Shown one piece after another: positions 47,421 through 60,400 of a DNA stretch of 64,000 nucleotides (position 1 is the stretch's first letter; each line of letters starts with the position of its first letter). Location of the stretch: positions 898,341 to 962,340 of the forward strand of contig VXAI01000194.1 in the NCBI GenBank assembly GCA_013399305.1, read 5' to 3'. Position numbers and translations under genes: made by a program. The notes beneath the pieces are model-generated. The model was not told the origin of the DNA. It was given only the letters and a program-made list of their open reading frames with translations, and ran no database searches. The stretch comes from Rostratula benghalensis (lineage: Eukaryota; Chordata; Aves; Charadriiformes; Rostratulidae).

Positions 47421-47583
47421 CTTCTTGAAGAGGCGCCCTGAATCTTCGCTGACCTGGACAAAGCGGGGGATGATGTTGTTGAGATAGATGTCACTGAGGG
47501 TGGTGTGGTCCCTGCTCTCCCTCTTCACTTGGTTTAGCAGGAGATTCCAGCAATTGACCGGCGACAGCACGTTCTGATCCTTC
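47421..47583 (-). CDS. SRGAP3: SRGAP3 exon 3: F-BAR domain
   Basis: 163 nt, phase 2 in and phase 0 out, encoding about residues 87-141. Recognisable segments are KDQNVLSPVNCWNLLLNQV, LSDIYLNNIIPRF and SEDSGRLFKK. It continues the F-BAR helical core. The acceptor is GTCCTTTACAG and the donor is AAG|GTAACG, followed at +24 by a run of 19 U in the transcript. Its length is not a multiple of three, so simple skipping would shift the frame. The flanking introns carry a closely matching inverted pair of CR1 copies. Confidence 0.95.
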
Positions 47584-48873
47584 CTGTAAAGGACACAAAA
47601 TAGAAACAAGAATTGGATAGAGCTGCCCGAGGCGGACAAAACGATTCTGTTCGCGATGTTCTGGATCTACAAAGGCTGGAAACCCAGCCAGGGTCCGTGT
47701 GGTCCTGCTGAGGGAGAGGAGAGCGGAGGAAGGCTCGAAAACGGTTACTGCACATACACAAAAACACCCTCAATGACACACGACGACATTCACATGGCTT
47801 TTGGCCGCCAACAAGCAGATCAGGCAAGTGCGAGCTGCAGTGCAACAAATGTAGGCTCGAAGTTTTTTCTTTTGAATCCAAGAATTTGTGCATAAATTGC
47901 AGTTCCTGAGAGAGAGCAACAGCTCCGGACTCTGACAGCAGGTTTCACGGTGCTGTCTCAGGCGTTTGCCACTTAACCACCATAAAAAGCATTTCAAGCA
48001 TCCAGTTAGCTAAACTAGCATCTGCAGAGGAAACAAAATGTTGTGTTTCATGCACAAGAAGAATTCTGTGTGAGCATCTCTCTCTATCCCGAGCGAAAGA
48101 GAGAGTAGCATCCACACAAGCTTTATTTTCTCAGCTTTGAGCTTTCTCCCACTTTATCATGGCCAATTCACTCTGCCCCCTGCAATCAGGCCACAGGGGG
48201 GCAAAAGGGGAGATGAGAGGAACCCCCTTTTCTTTGGGTGAGGATGTCGTCTGCTGAAAGGAGTTTAAGTCCTTCCTTCAGGCACCAGATGAAAGCCAGG
48301 GCATCGGTGGTGATTCCTCCTGGTCCTGCCTTTGGAGCCAGCAGACCCAGGTGTCCTCTGAACTCCAACAGTTCCCCCTCTCTCTCGATCTGTTTGCCAT
48401 TTGTTTACAGTACAATAATATTTATTTAGAAAAAGAGAAAGTCAGATCCTTGGCGGAAAGCCAAAGCTCTTGATTACTGTACACAAGTGTATCAGATTTC
48501 TTTCCTCTTAAAAGCCATTTAATTTCCACTGGAAAAAGGGACTATTCTGCACTTAAAAAAGGCCAGAAATCTCTGCTGCGAGAAATGCCTGACATTGTGA
48601 AAATGTAAAAATTAAGCCATGGCAGCCTTTCATTACCCTTCCTGACATCAGCAGTTGGATTTGTAGTGCAGTATGGACAATTTTAGATAAAGGATCATCA
48701 TCTCAGAGCAGCTGATCTTGATGATTTTGTTTCTTTTCCTTAAAAAACAGAAAAACTCAGGAAATGACTGCAGCTTGTGATCTGGACTCCTTCAAGGTTT
48801 GAAGAGTCTGTGTGTGTGTATAAGTGGGAGTGGGTACGAAAAGGATTCTGGGCTTCTCCTGGTGTTTTGAGTG

Positions 48874-48905
48874 AACAACAACAACAACAACAACAAAAAA
48901 AAAAC
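48874..48905. repeat. (AAC)n followed by A-rich stretch
   Basis: About seven AAC units followed by A and C runs, in intron 2. Confidence 0.93.
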
Positions 48906-51900
48906 CCAAAAAAAAAGAAAAGGCAATAAAGTGTGAGGAGGCACAGATTTTGTTCAGAGACACGATTCTCCTCCAGACTCTTGTGTCCTGTGCTGCAGAT
49001 CCTGCTGACACGCACAACCAGATGGAATGGTGAAAATGCAGAACTGCACAAGGTTGAAACTGTCAGGTGTTGAGCCAGATAAATCAAATAGCTGCCCCCT
49101 GATCTGCAACTGGTGTTTGGGTGGTTAATAAGCCAGAGAGCTAATTAGTAACTGTGAGAGACGGCTAATTGTGAACGCACAGGTACAGCCCTCGGAGGGC
49201 ACACGCGGAGGAGCCACAGGCTCTACTGAGACAGAGATAAAAACCACTACCACAGGAGAAGGTAACAGACACTTCCAGTGGTTTTTATTATTTAGACGAG
49301 CCAAGAAACAAGACCCAGCTCTCTTCTGCTAAAGAGGGGCAGGGGAGGAAAGGCATCTCCAGAAAGAGCTCCCTGGAGGAGCTCAGCAGGGTCAGAAGTG
49401 CAGACCCCATCTCTGCTGAGAGACAGGAGCCAAATGAACTACGATGATATTGGGGATGCTTTATAAAGAGAACTTCATAAAGAACAGTATTAAAAGATGC
49501 TGAAAGTTGATCGGTTTGCTCCTGTGACATAACAAGGCGATATAGAAGTACCTTACACACTGACTTAGTATTTGCCCTCTAAAGCTGGAAGAGCTACAGC
49601 GAGTGAAAATTAATCAGCTACCATAAAAAGCTTGGGAATGAAGCTCAAGAACAAGAAGCTCAGACTCTCCACCAGCTGATCTTGTTCTAGCTGTTCGAAA
49701 TCCTGCCTGGAAACCCTGAAGAGCCTGTTGCTGATTCATCTCTTTGCTGCTTCCCTCCTCTCCTAGGACCAGTGCAGCCGCAGACCTCCCCGGGGCAGCC
49801 AGAAGCAGCCCAACTGCTTCATCCACACAAACTGCCAGCAGAAAACCACCCAGCTCTTCTGATCCCTAGTATCTCCCAGTGCATTCTCCATCTCATTATG
49901 GATTTTTGCCATCTGCTCCACTAAGAGCACCTGGCTGCTGAGCACGGATGCCCCAGTGAGGCATCAGCCCAACCCCACCTCGAGCAGGTCCAGAAGAGCT
50001 GTGAGGAAGGACCAAGGGTTAGGACTACAGAGAACACCCAGAAGGTGGAGAGCAGCACACAAAGAGTGCCTTCCTTCCCAAAGCAAACTGAAGCACCAAA
50101 TGGGACCCAGAGGAGCTGCAATAGTTAACTGGGCAATTCCCAGCTGTCCAGGCTGCCCCACCACAGCACCCCAAGCTATTCTAAGGCAGCACATAGCAGG
50201 AATACCAGGAGCCCACGAAAAGGATGGTGAGTAAAATTGCTGGTGTCTAATGGCGCCAGATGGGTTGTTGACACACGCTCTTGCGTGGTTAGAGATGAAA
50301 GGATATTCCTGCGGGGAGGAAAAAAAAAATAAAAAAAATCAAAAATGAAAAAAATCACAACCCCACATGCTTCCAATCTGTGCCTGGGATTGTCACCTTG
50401 GGCTCCGGGCAGCCCGTGCCGCACCCCGAGCTCAGCCTCACGCGGCCAGGGCTCTGCTCGCTGCCAGACCCCTTGCCTTTACATTCCTTTAATTTCTTGG
50501 TGGCTGTTGGTTTCACTAAACCCCTTCGGTACCTCGTTATAAAATCCTCTGTCCTGCTTTCATACAGGTTCAGAGCTTTCACGGCAAGGTTTTTACAGGA
50601 AACAAGGCCAAAAAAAACCCAACCAAACCCAAACCCAATAAACCTCTCCCTCGTTATTTTCTAGGGACAATTTTCCTTGCACAGGCAAGAGGCAGATAAT
50701 GGCAGGCCTTAGGACAGAAATGAAACAGAAAAAGAAAGAGGCAGTTACTTGCTTTAAACCTTCCAAGTAGCCTTTAAAACTACACAGACATTAACTGTTA
50801 AAGCACCTCCGAAAACCCAGCATTTTCTGGGGTGGAACACGGCAACAGTTTTCACAACACGGAGCAGAAGTTATACAACTGTTTACAACAGACCCTTCTC
50901 CCTCGTAACCACAAGCAGATGGCAGAGAAGCAAATTGTGATTTTCTTTAACCATTTCAATCCTCAGAGGCGCTGGCAAATACACTCTGCCTCCAGTTTCA
51001 TGTCACCACAGAGAAAGGATAAAAAAGGGGGGAAAAAAAAAATAGCAATAGGGACCAGTGGGTATAACCAGGAGTGAGCTCAGCTTCCACTGGTTCTGCA
51101 GAAGGGCTGGAGTCAATAATCACCCCTATAGAAGTAAAATTGTTGAAATCAACCCAAAATGTTTAGGACCTGCATAAGGATTTTCTCAAAGTGCTGGTGA
51201 TTTCACATTCACAACAGCTCTCTGACTTCCCCCACAAGGAGGGGATGAGGAGGAGGAGGAAGACGCCAAGATCCAGGTTTATTTCAAGCACAATTTATAC
51301 TCATTGAAAGATGGTGTGATGATAGCAAATCTGGAGAGTTTATTTGGGTCAGCCTAAATTACACCAGATCACAGCAACCCATGGCGCTTGGGAGCAGGAA
51401 GAGGAAGTTGTGCAGAGATTTTTAAGGAGCCACAAAGTATGAAGCTCTGTGGTTTCTCGGGTGTTATCTTGATCGGGTCCTCTGCCACTTCCACTTCAAA
51501 GGTTTCAGTCGGTATCAAAAGATCAGAAGGGAAGATGGAGTCCCAAGTATCTGCAGTGTCTTAATTAAATTAATCATTCATACAAGGAACTCTCAGACAA
51601 GCCAAGATTTATCTGCGCTAAGGCAGGCAGAAGGGAGCGACAAAGGCCGGCGACACTCAGTTGGGCATTGCACAGTAACCCTGTTCTGAGCAACAGCACA
51701 AAAACCATCTTAAAAAAAAAACACCTCCTCCCTCCACACTAGACTGAAAATAACACAAACCACAAAAAAATCCCACCCACAAACTGGGCATAGGAATATT
51801 GGGTTTCCATAAGGAGCACAAAGTGAAAGAACAAAAACGAAAATATTACAGAAAGAAACTTTTAAATTAATATATGCACATCACATTATCCATGTGAACA

Positions 51901-53126
51901 CTCCCCTGACCATCCTTCCCTTTGAACTGAGGTTTCTAAAGCAAGTCTCCTGGTGCTACATACAAAACCAGAAAGTTTCCTGTTCCACCTCCCTGCTCCC
52001 CCCAAATATTCAGGATCTGTTTCCTAGAGATGTGCAACAGCCACTTCCAGACCTGGTACCCCCTGAAATAGCACTCAGGATCCTGGGAACGCAGACCCTG
52101 TTTAATTTCCCCCTCTGCAGAGTCCCCTGCACATACCACTGCACCCAAATCATCAGGGACCTGTGGGCTGAGGTCTCTGAGCCCCCCCAGGGTGGGCACC
52201 CCGCAGTACTGCCCTCACACCCTGCTCACCTTAACCCCCTGATGAAATCAGAAATGAGCTGAAGGGAGAAGTGAAAAAGTTATTTTCAGATCTGTGCAAT
52301 TGTCAAACCATCCAGCTGGACCAAGTGTTAGGGTAGAGACATAATTGTTTCTGTATGTACTTTTTAAAACTAATCTGAATTTTTTCTTCCGTGGTCTGCT
52401 CCCTAAGAGTAGCTACAATCATACCAACCAACCCAGTGCAATACTGGGATTGCTGATACCATGAAAAACAGCACAAAGATCCTCCCTGGGTCATGTATCC
52501 CCAGCCCTCCAGGGTCACTGAGGTCATTAAATAAATGAATGCTTCATGCTTACAAAAATCTTCCAAATGTTTTTATTTGAAAGGCTCAGGGGGGGGAAAA
52601 AAATGTTCGGGACTCAGCTCCAACGAAAAACATTACGGGTCAAAACAGCCTAAGACAGTATTTACCAACTAAAATGAAATAACAACAGCAGCAACATAAC
52701 TGAAGTCCACGGGACCCCAATGCTGTTGCTGATCCCTCCCTCGCAGCCCCTATCAGCGCTCTTTTGAAGAGATCACTTTAAAGTTGAGCTTCAGCGCTTG
52801 ATTTCCCCTTAAACTGTTCCTGACACAGCTCGGCGTTAGCTGTAAATTTTGAGAATTACAAGCATGGACATACCCGCTGCTCCCTGCCCTGCTCCTCCAA
52901 AAGATTCCAGTTATGAACATCTGTTGTTTACAAGCGCTCAGCCCGGAGGTTGCCAGACTTATTCTGCATCTTCTACTTCAAGGCATAGGCTGCCAGAAAG
53001 CCATCTGAATTTCATGCTGGGATATCCTGGACATTCAGCTCTCCAGCTGACAATTGCTACTCAGTATCCTGCTTCCAAAGATTATTCTGATCTAAAACAC
53101 GGCCTTAAAATAGCTTTGCCTTCTCT

Positions 53127-53152
53127 CTTTTTTTTTTTCCCTTTTTTTTGTC

Positions 53153-53183
<31 letters not shown>
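53127..53183. repeat. T-rich tract, 57 bp
   Basis: T runs interrupted by CCC and by GTCTGCC, ending in T27. On the transcript strand it is A-rich, so it could be the tail of an old retroposed sequence, but I recognise no source sequence next to it. Confidence 0.85.
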
Positions 53184-56100
53184 CCCAGTTTCTTCCTTGA
53201 AAGGAATCACTCGAGGTTTGCAATGGTTATTGTATTATTAACTGACTGTTTGAACAGGCAAATGCCTCTGGACGGAAATCAGATGAGCTGGGAGAACTGA
53301 AGCCTGGAATTCCGGATTGCAGGGTGCCAGGCTGTGGGAGAGCCTTCTTCTGAGGATGGACCTCAGACCCCCACCCAGCACCGCTGCCTGCAGGGACCCC
53401 CAGGACCCCCAGCCCAGACAGGCACTCGGATGCCAGTGCTGCACAAGAGACCTTGCATGAGGCAGATCTTCAAGGAGCAATGATTCCACCAAAGCTGTGA
53501 CCAACAAGCTCTTGGAACACCAGGAGTTGTTAAGATCTGGGCTGTGAAATGTTTTTGGTTTGGTTTTGGGTTTTTTTTTTTCCCCCTCCAATCCTTACAT
53601 CTTCTGCAGGGATATTTACTAATGGGTACTGAGAAGCCTTACCAAATATGTACAGTTTTTATGACTATTCTCCTTAATAGTCTGTTCTAATTGAAAAACC
53701 ATTTTTAAAAGAGAGTAGGCAAAGGGAGGCCTAAGAGCCATGGTGGAGTAGTTAAAAGCAAGTAAACCTGGGATATATCCAACTGTCATCAACTCCTGTG
53801 TCACCTTGGCTAAACCAATCTGTTCCCCTTCTTCGAAGGCAGAAAATGAGAATAACACACACCTACCTCTGCAAATCATTTTAAGATGCTCCTGTAAAGC
53901 TACCTTCAAACTGTGCAACGTGCAAGCACCCTTTACACCCATCCCTGACCATAGACTTTGCTGCTGAGAGCCAATCACCACCGTGTCAAACCCCGACAGA
54001 AAGCACAGCCACCTGATCCGCTTTCCCTCTGCTGCAGCCACATTTCCAAGAGAAATAAACCCCCTGGCAAGGCATTTGTTGGAAACCCAGCAGGAAGGGT
54101 CCACACCTCCCACTGCCCTTTTCCTGTAAGCATCTGCTTTTACCAGCTCGGGGAAGGATGGTGGAAGAAGCCACACAATCCAACTCCAAGGGTCAGACTG
54201 AAGCCTCCCGCCCTCGACGGCATTCCCTTAAATGAACACATCGGGAGCAACTTGGCAATGCCATAATAGCTATGGGGTATGAAAGCCCATGCAAATTACA
54301 GGTTACTGCCTGACTGATTTCCTCCTCGACAGCGTGTTATGAGATCTAAAACCAGCAAGTGACACGGTGAGCACTGGCTGAATGATATGGTACCTCCCGA
54401 CATAATTACCACCTTATCGGAAGAACGTGCTATTACTGTATATTTATAGGGTCACAGCCAGGCAATTACAGAGTGGCCACCCGCCCGTGTGTGTCTCATA
54501 GCGTGTAATACCAGGCTCCTCGGGAGAGATCTGATGGCTGGCTTTGATCAAATGGTCTTTTGGGGGCTTCCAAACGGGATTACAGCTTCAGCGCCCGCAG
54601 AAAAGACAGCAGCAAAGTTCCTCGTCGCCCTTCAGACAGAGCGGTGTCAGGGGTAGGTAATTATAATTGGAATTGCTTCCTTACTGATCCCTGGGGAATT
54701 CTGACACGTTTCTGCCTGGTTCCAGCCAGCAGATGGAAAGGACTAAAGGAGGAATAGCTGGAGCTGCCCGGGACAGACAGCTTTACCCCCGTGTGCTGTG
54801 GCAGATACTGCTCACAGACCCACCAGCCCCCAAGATATTTTTTTCCCCCCCTTATTCCTACTGTGGACCAAATAAATAACTTGCACATTTGGGACTCAAA
54901 CCTTGCAGGGGTAACACATTCCATGAACAAGATGGTTTTTCTGCCTGGAGCTCCCAGCTGCTAATGGAAGTACAACCAGGAGCCCGTGCAGTGTTATCCC
55001 TCCCAGCAAAGCCCAGCAGAACTCGTGCTCAGGAACAGGTTTTGGAATATTCCAGGCAATGCCCTGGGCTTGACCAGAAACATAAGGACATTTAATTCAG
55101 GAATTCAAGTGAACATTTTATGAGCTTATGAAATCACTTCTCCAATTCAGGCTACGCTCAACAGCTACAACGTGTTTGAGGTCAATTTTGTCCAGATCCA
55201 ACTTCATAAAGCTTATCTAAAATACAAACAGCTCAAAAACCAGGGGCAGGGGTCAGTGAGGAAAATGCATCAGAACAAAAAATAAATAAAAATTTAAAAT
55301 GAAAAAAAGCCAGCAGTATCACAGCCAATGTGTTTCATTCACATGAAGGATGACGCCAGGGAGGATTCTGCTCAACTATGGTAAAAACTCACACATTGAA
55401 AATTCACTTTAAATCTCAATGTAGGAAGTTAGACACGCCTTTCCCAACACTGAAAGCTGAACACACAACTGTTTCTGATGTTTCATATCACGTAATATAA
55501 AGGAAATCACCCCAATTTTCACCAGGAATAACAACTAAATAAACTGAAAAAGACCAAATCATAATGCAGATGAAAATTATAGTTCAAGACATCATTTATT
55601 TAGCACCATCTTAAAGGCAGAACATGCACAGTTTACAGTTACGAAAACACTTTCACTGTAAAGGAAAAGAGAAAAAAAAAAATACTTAAGGCAATTAGAG
55701 CTCTATAAATATGCAGAGTAATTCTTCTCCAGCCTGTCAAACAGCTCTGCTCGGGAGCTGTGCTTTCCTGACAGCCAAGCCCAATGTGCATTTTAAGTCA
55801 GAACTAAGTAAATGACATCAAAGCTGTACAAAAAGGAGACTAAAATGGTGCTGGCTTAATGGCTTTCACAAAAAGAGCTTCTGGTAGGAAGGGAAAACTG
55901 ATGCATCCCCCACATCCCTCCGAACACAGCAACAACAGAAAAACAAACCCACGGGTAACGGCCAGCCCCAGCTGATGCTAAAAGTGACCCTGGGCTTTGG
56001 GCGGAGGCAGACCCAGATGGATCCTCTCAGAGAGATCTGTCCCAGGCAGGAATGATTCAGCCCAAAACGCTTCTCTTGCTCTGTGTTTTCCCCGGCTGCT

Positions 56101-56353
56101 GCCCTGACAACACCCCGCCAGCTCCTGCACTGCCCGGACCAGCTACGGCAGCCCCGTGGCTCTGGCTTGTGCTGGCCACCTCCTCACCAGGCTGATGTCT
56201 CTGCCACGCAGCCAGCACCGGCCCCTTCTTCACCCCCAGATCCTCCCCTACACCCTCTTCCCAGGAAAAGTCCCTGCTCCTTCCTCCAGGCAAGACCACT
56301 GGTAAATCTGAAGGCTTTAAATCCATGAAACCACACTCAATAGGCGTTAGTTA

Positions 56354-56600
56354 TATCACAGAATGGTTTGGGTTGGAAGGGAACCCCCTGTCCTGGGCAG
56401 GGACACCTCCCACCACACCAGCTTGCTCCAAGCCCCCTCCAAACTGGCCTTCAACCCCTCCAGGGATGGGGCAGCCACAGCTTCTCTGGGCAACCTGGAC
56501 CAGGCTCTCACCACCCTCACCCCAAAGAAGTTCTTCCCAAAACATCTCAGCTCCATCTCCCCTCTTTCAGTGTCAAACCCTTCCTCATCATCCTAGGGCT
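56354..56600 (-). mobile_element. CR1 LINE, 3' end
   Basis: It starts with TCACAGAATGGTTTGGGTTG, the reverse complement of the avian CR1 3' end, and runs through the typical region CCAGGGATGGGGCAGCCACA. 5'-truncated and non-coding. It is nearly identical over 136 nt to the opposite-strand copy at 44442-44577. It lies in intron 2. Confidence 0.9.
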
Positions 56601-57295
56601 CTGTTTCCTCCTAAGTCATCCCAACTCAAACAGCTGAACAGGGAACCACCAAAGCAGTATGGTCACACCTACCTGTAGCTGATGTTTCAAGCAGGTGAGA
56701 CTATTCTCTATAAGGACATCTTTAAATTTTAGTTGAGTCCCACCAGCTTAGTATCCAGGGATTCCCCTTCCCAAATGGCACAGCTCTATTTGGAAGTACC
56801 ATTCTATTGTTTAGAAGCAATAGAAGCTGAGATACAACCCTCTGAAATTCTACACTGAGGACATGTAGGATGCTGAAAGCAGAGTGCTGCAACAGCAGAT
56901 CACAGCATACATAACAGTTACTCATAATAAAACAGACCAAAGCCACTGGCACTGAAGGAAACCTTGGTTTTATCCATCAAATCTGGGGTACAGCTTTGCC
57001 CATCTTCCCAAGAAAAGTGCTCTTTTTCCATCACTAATTTTTAGCATTCTGTTGCCTATTGCCAACTTACAATGTACCAGGAGTTACGGAAATGAAGCCA
57101 GCGACCAGGCTACGCAGAAACATGCAATGGGTTCTGTGTTTAACACAAACTTGGGCAACATTTGATCCTGACATTCACAGCAGTGCTGGTGCCTACATTC
57201 ACTGCATCAGCTCTCTCTTTTTGCATTCCTACCCTTGCAACCACATCTACAGGGGGGAAAAAAAAGGGGGCAAAAACAAAAGGCAAATACTCTAC

Positions 57296-57488
57296 TTGAA
57301 TTGCTGGTCTTTGGTGCTCCTAGTTTTAGCCAGGAATCTCTCAGCCAACTTCTCCAAATTCCTTGAGTAATCCATCTCAATCTCTGCCTTCTTGCGGAAG
57401 AAATCCTGCAAGTCCTGCAGTAACTGGACCCGAAGCTCACACTGCTGGTCAAGGCATTTCAGCTGCTCTACCAATTGGGCACGGATCT
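57296..57488 (-). CDS. SRGAP3: SRGAP3 exon 2: start of F-BAR domain
   Basis: 193 nt, entering in phase 1 (codon 23, E, is split G|AG) and leaving in phase 2 (AA|G, K87). It encodes about residues 24-86, from IRAQLVEQ through FFRKKAEIEMDYSRNLEKL to STKDQQF. This is the first long helix of the F-BAR dimer, which lies against the plasma membrane; basic and heptad-spaced residues are visible. The acceptor is TTTGTTACAG. The donor AA|GTAGAG is weak because +5 is A rather than G, but it is the only GT that restores the family sequence FKKDQN with the next exon. A C/U-rich tract follows the donor. Identity to the family is very high, so the boundaries are firm. Confidence 0.94.
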
Positions 57489-60400
57489 CTGTAACAAATA
57501 AAAGCACTAAAGATTAAACAAAATCCCATTAGAGAAAACACCATAAAAATTCTCCAGCAAAATATAGTCAATAATACGTTCCCTCATTAGTCGTATGTCA
57601 AGCAAAGCTCCATTATGATTAACCGTATCTGCAGACAGCAGGCAATTGCATTTTGGATGCTCTGGTGGCAGGAAAGGCACCCAAAAACCTGCAATTCAGC
57701 GCACACATCGACAAGCGAAGCTTTACTGCCCCAGAGAGCATCAATTTCAAGTGTCAAGTGCATTTCTGGCATCCAGAAGGGGTGGTCACTGCCTAAAAAT
57801 GTACTGAATCTCAGTCTGGAAAAAGGACCAAATGCTGCAATCCCCCACGTCAGCTCAGAAAATCACTTCAGGGAATTTCTATCAAATTCCTTCGCAGACT
57901 ACTCTTGATGCAGAAACAAGACATTGCACATTCTGGGGCAGTCCCCAGAGGCACAGATTTGGGATTATTCAGTCAGTTACTGAGTCTCCAGCTGTGCAGC
58001 TCATTATAACCCAAGCCACTGAAACAGATAAAGACACCCCCTTTGGAGAACCAACGTGACAGCACTTCCCATTAGGGAATTTGCTCCAGGAAGACTATTT
58101 TTAAAATACCTGCAAGTAACATATCTATGTCTAAAAGGACCCATAAAGCACGTAGATATAGGTGTTAATATTATTATGATGATGATGCATAATTATTACT
58201 GAAGAGATCTGTTTGTATTAACACAATATTTTACAGTTGTCAAAACATTTACAAAGAGAACTTCTCACATTAGCCCTTTAGGCCGGGGTTTCTCCCTATC
58301 TTTCTTACTCTGAATTTGGGGCAGAACAGTGAAATTACTCGCTCGCGGTCACATGGAGCAGGAAGAGATAGCAGAAGTGTGTCAGTCTCAGCCTAAAAAC
58401 ACAGAAGTACTCAGGGATGCAGAGAGTAGTGGTTATTTGGCAACTCGACATGAACACAATAAAATAGGCATTTTTATCTAAAGGCCTGCGAGCGCTGAGA
58501 CTTGAGAGGCGCCCGCTCCAAACCCCAAACCAGGGTACATATAAATACAGCTCCTAGATATTCTCCCCAAACAAAAAATCTGAAAAAAATGTGGGGTTTT
58601 CAAGCTCGAGGGTGCCGGTGATTAGCGCTGTCATGTGGCAGTACCACTGCTCTGAGACTGTAGCAGCCCCAGGGGTCTCCTGCAGCTCTTGGGGCTCAAG
58701 GTGGGACACGTCACCCACAGCCCTCCGGCTGAAGAGCAGCAAGGACTAGAAACCTATGGGTTCCCCACCACCCCCCTTCCGTACGAAACGCTGTATGGGC
58801 CCTTTTTCTTCCTAAATCCAGTCATTTGTGGGGCGCAGTGAGAGCTGATGGGGCTGTTCCATGGGGGAACAAACAATACCCCATTCAGCCCCAGCTCATG
58901 GGCCCCGTGGCGCTGGGCGGGAGCAGGGCAACCTTGCTCATCTTTCAAACACGCACCACACAGTCCTTTGCCACAAAATGAAATCAAGAATGCAGGAATT
59001 TCCTGAGGCTCGCCGGGCTTTCTAGAGTATGAAGTGTCTGCTTGTTTTCCCGTTGCTTACACAAGCAAAAGGCTTCCCCTCCAAGACTTTACTGGGAGAA
59101 CACAGCAGGGCAGGGGCTGGGGGCTCCAACCCGCCAGTCACTGGGTTACACAGGACCTCCTCGTGTCTGCAGCCACAACAGCCACTTCAGTTCTGAATTC
59201 TCTGCTTTGGCATCTTCCCCTTCACGCGGGTGATGAGGTAAACAGCCACTTTAAGCCCCAAAATGCCTTCCTCCCCCTCCCCTTCTCTACAACGTGTAGA
59301 CCTTGGCGATCCCACCCACCGTGATCCATCAAGACAAGGAACAGCATCCGGAAGACTCTGCTCTTGCTGCCAATGCTTCAAGTACCTGAAGGTGAATAAA
59401 CACCTTTAATTCCAGGTCATGATACCTGTAGAATTAGGATTAAAAACGAGGTGTTCTTATTCTCCCCACTAAGCCTTGCCCTCCATTGCAGACCTATTGT
59501 CTTTCAAGCTCACGTGGCTGACAACTGCAGAATTAAAACATCCCCGGTACCAACAGGAAAGTTTTCCATCCGTTTATAACAAATCATTTACTGACTTCCA
59601 GCACCGGATCATAAAGTCCCCTAGGTCACAGAAGGGCAGAGAATGGTATAATGCATAATTTTACTCATATCCTTTTTGCAACCACCTTTTCAACCTTCCC
59701 TGCAGCACTCAGAAGGCACGTCTAGCTTTTAATGAATTTAAAGGGGGAGGAAGGATCTTCAACCTTCTGTATTTTAGTCACATTTGTCATTGTCAACATT
59801 TATAATCTATTTGACTTTTTTTCCCCCCTTTTTTAAACTCTGAAGCATATGAAGTATTGATAGGCACAAATGACACTGAGTTATCATGAAGGTAATTGTC
59901 CCTGAATAAAATGCTGGTGTTTAAGTGATGGGGCCTCTTAATGCTTCCATGAAAAGGTCATCACCAGTAGCTTCCAGTAGCAAGTTAAGAGACACACTAC
60001 GTTTTAAGCTACCACTCTATCTGGTCATATCTTTCAAAAATATGGATGATCTTCATGCATTGAGAGCTTCATGCTTGAAAAAGCCTGTGAATTTAAACTG
60101 GATGTATGTCCAGGTGGCTCATTACGTGACCACTCCAAGGTCCCAAACCACTCCAGAGCTACCATCTTGAGAAGGATCCGCTAAATGAAATTAATAGCAG
60201 GTTGTCCTTTAATTTTAAAATCTGATACTTTCTTTACACTTGAGCGGATTATAAGAATCGTAGCGTGGTTGTGACTTCTACTCAGCTGTGGTGGTTTCTC
60301 CATCTACACCCAGGAGGAGCAGGGTTTTGCAAAGCTCTTGCAGGAATCTGCACCCGGAGCGGGCGGACGTACACACTCTGATTGGAACTACACAGCTCTT

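Larger units (their letters stand above)
47584..57295 (-). other. SRGAP3: SRGAP3 intron 2 (9.7 kb)
   Basis: It holds a CR1 copy (56354-56600, minus), a long pyrimidine tract on the plus strand (53127-53183, so A-rich in the transcript) and an (AAC)n/A stretch near 48874-48905. Long open frames here (for example 53238-53591 minus) resemble nothing I know. No other exon is seen. Confidence 0.8.

Noticed and set aside
53238..53591. Possible retrocopy upstream of the A-rich transcript-strand tract
   Set aside because: The 117-codon frame resembles no protein I know, and I could not see target-site duplications around the tract.
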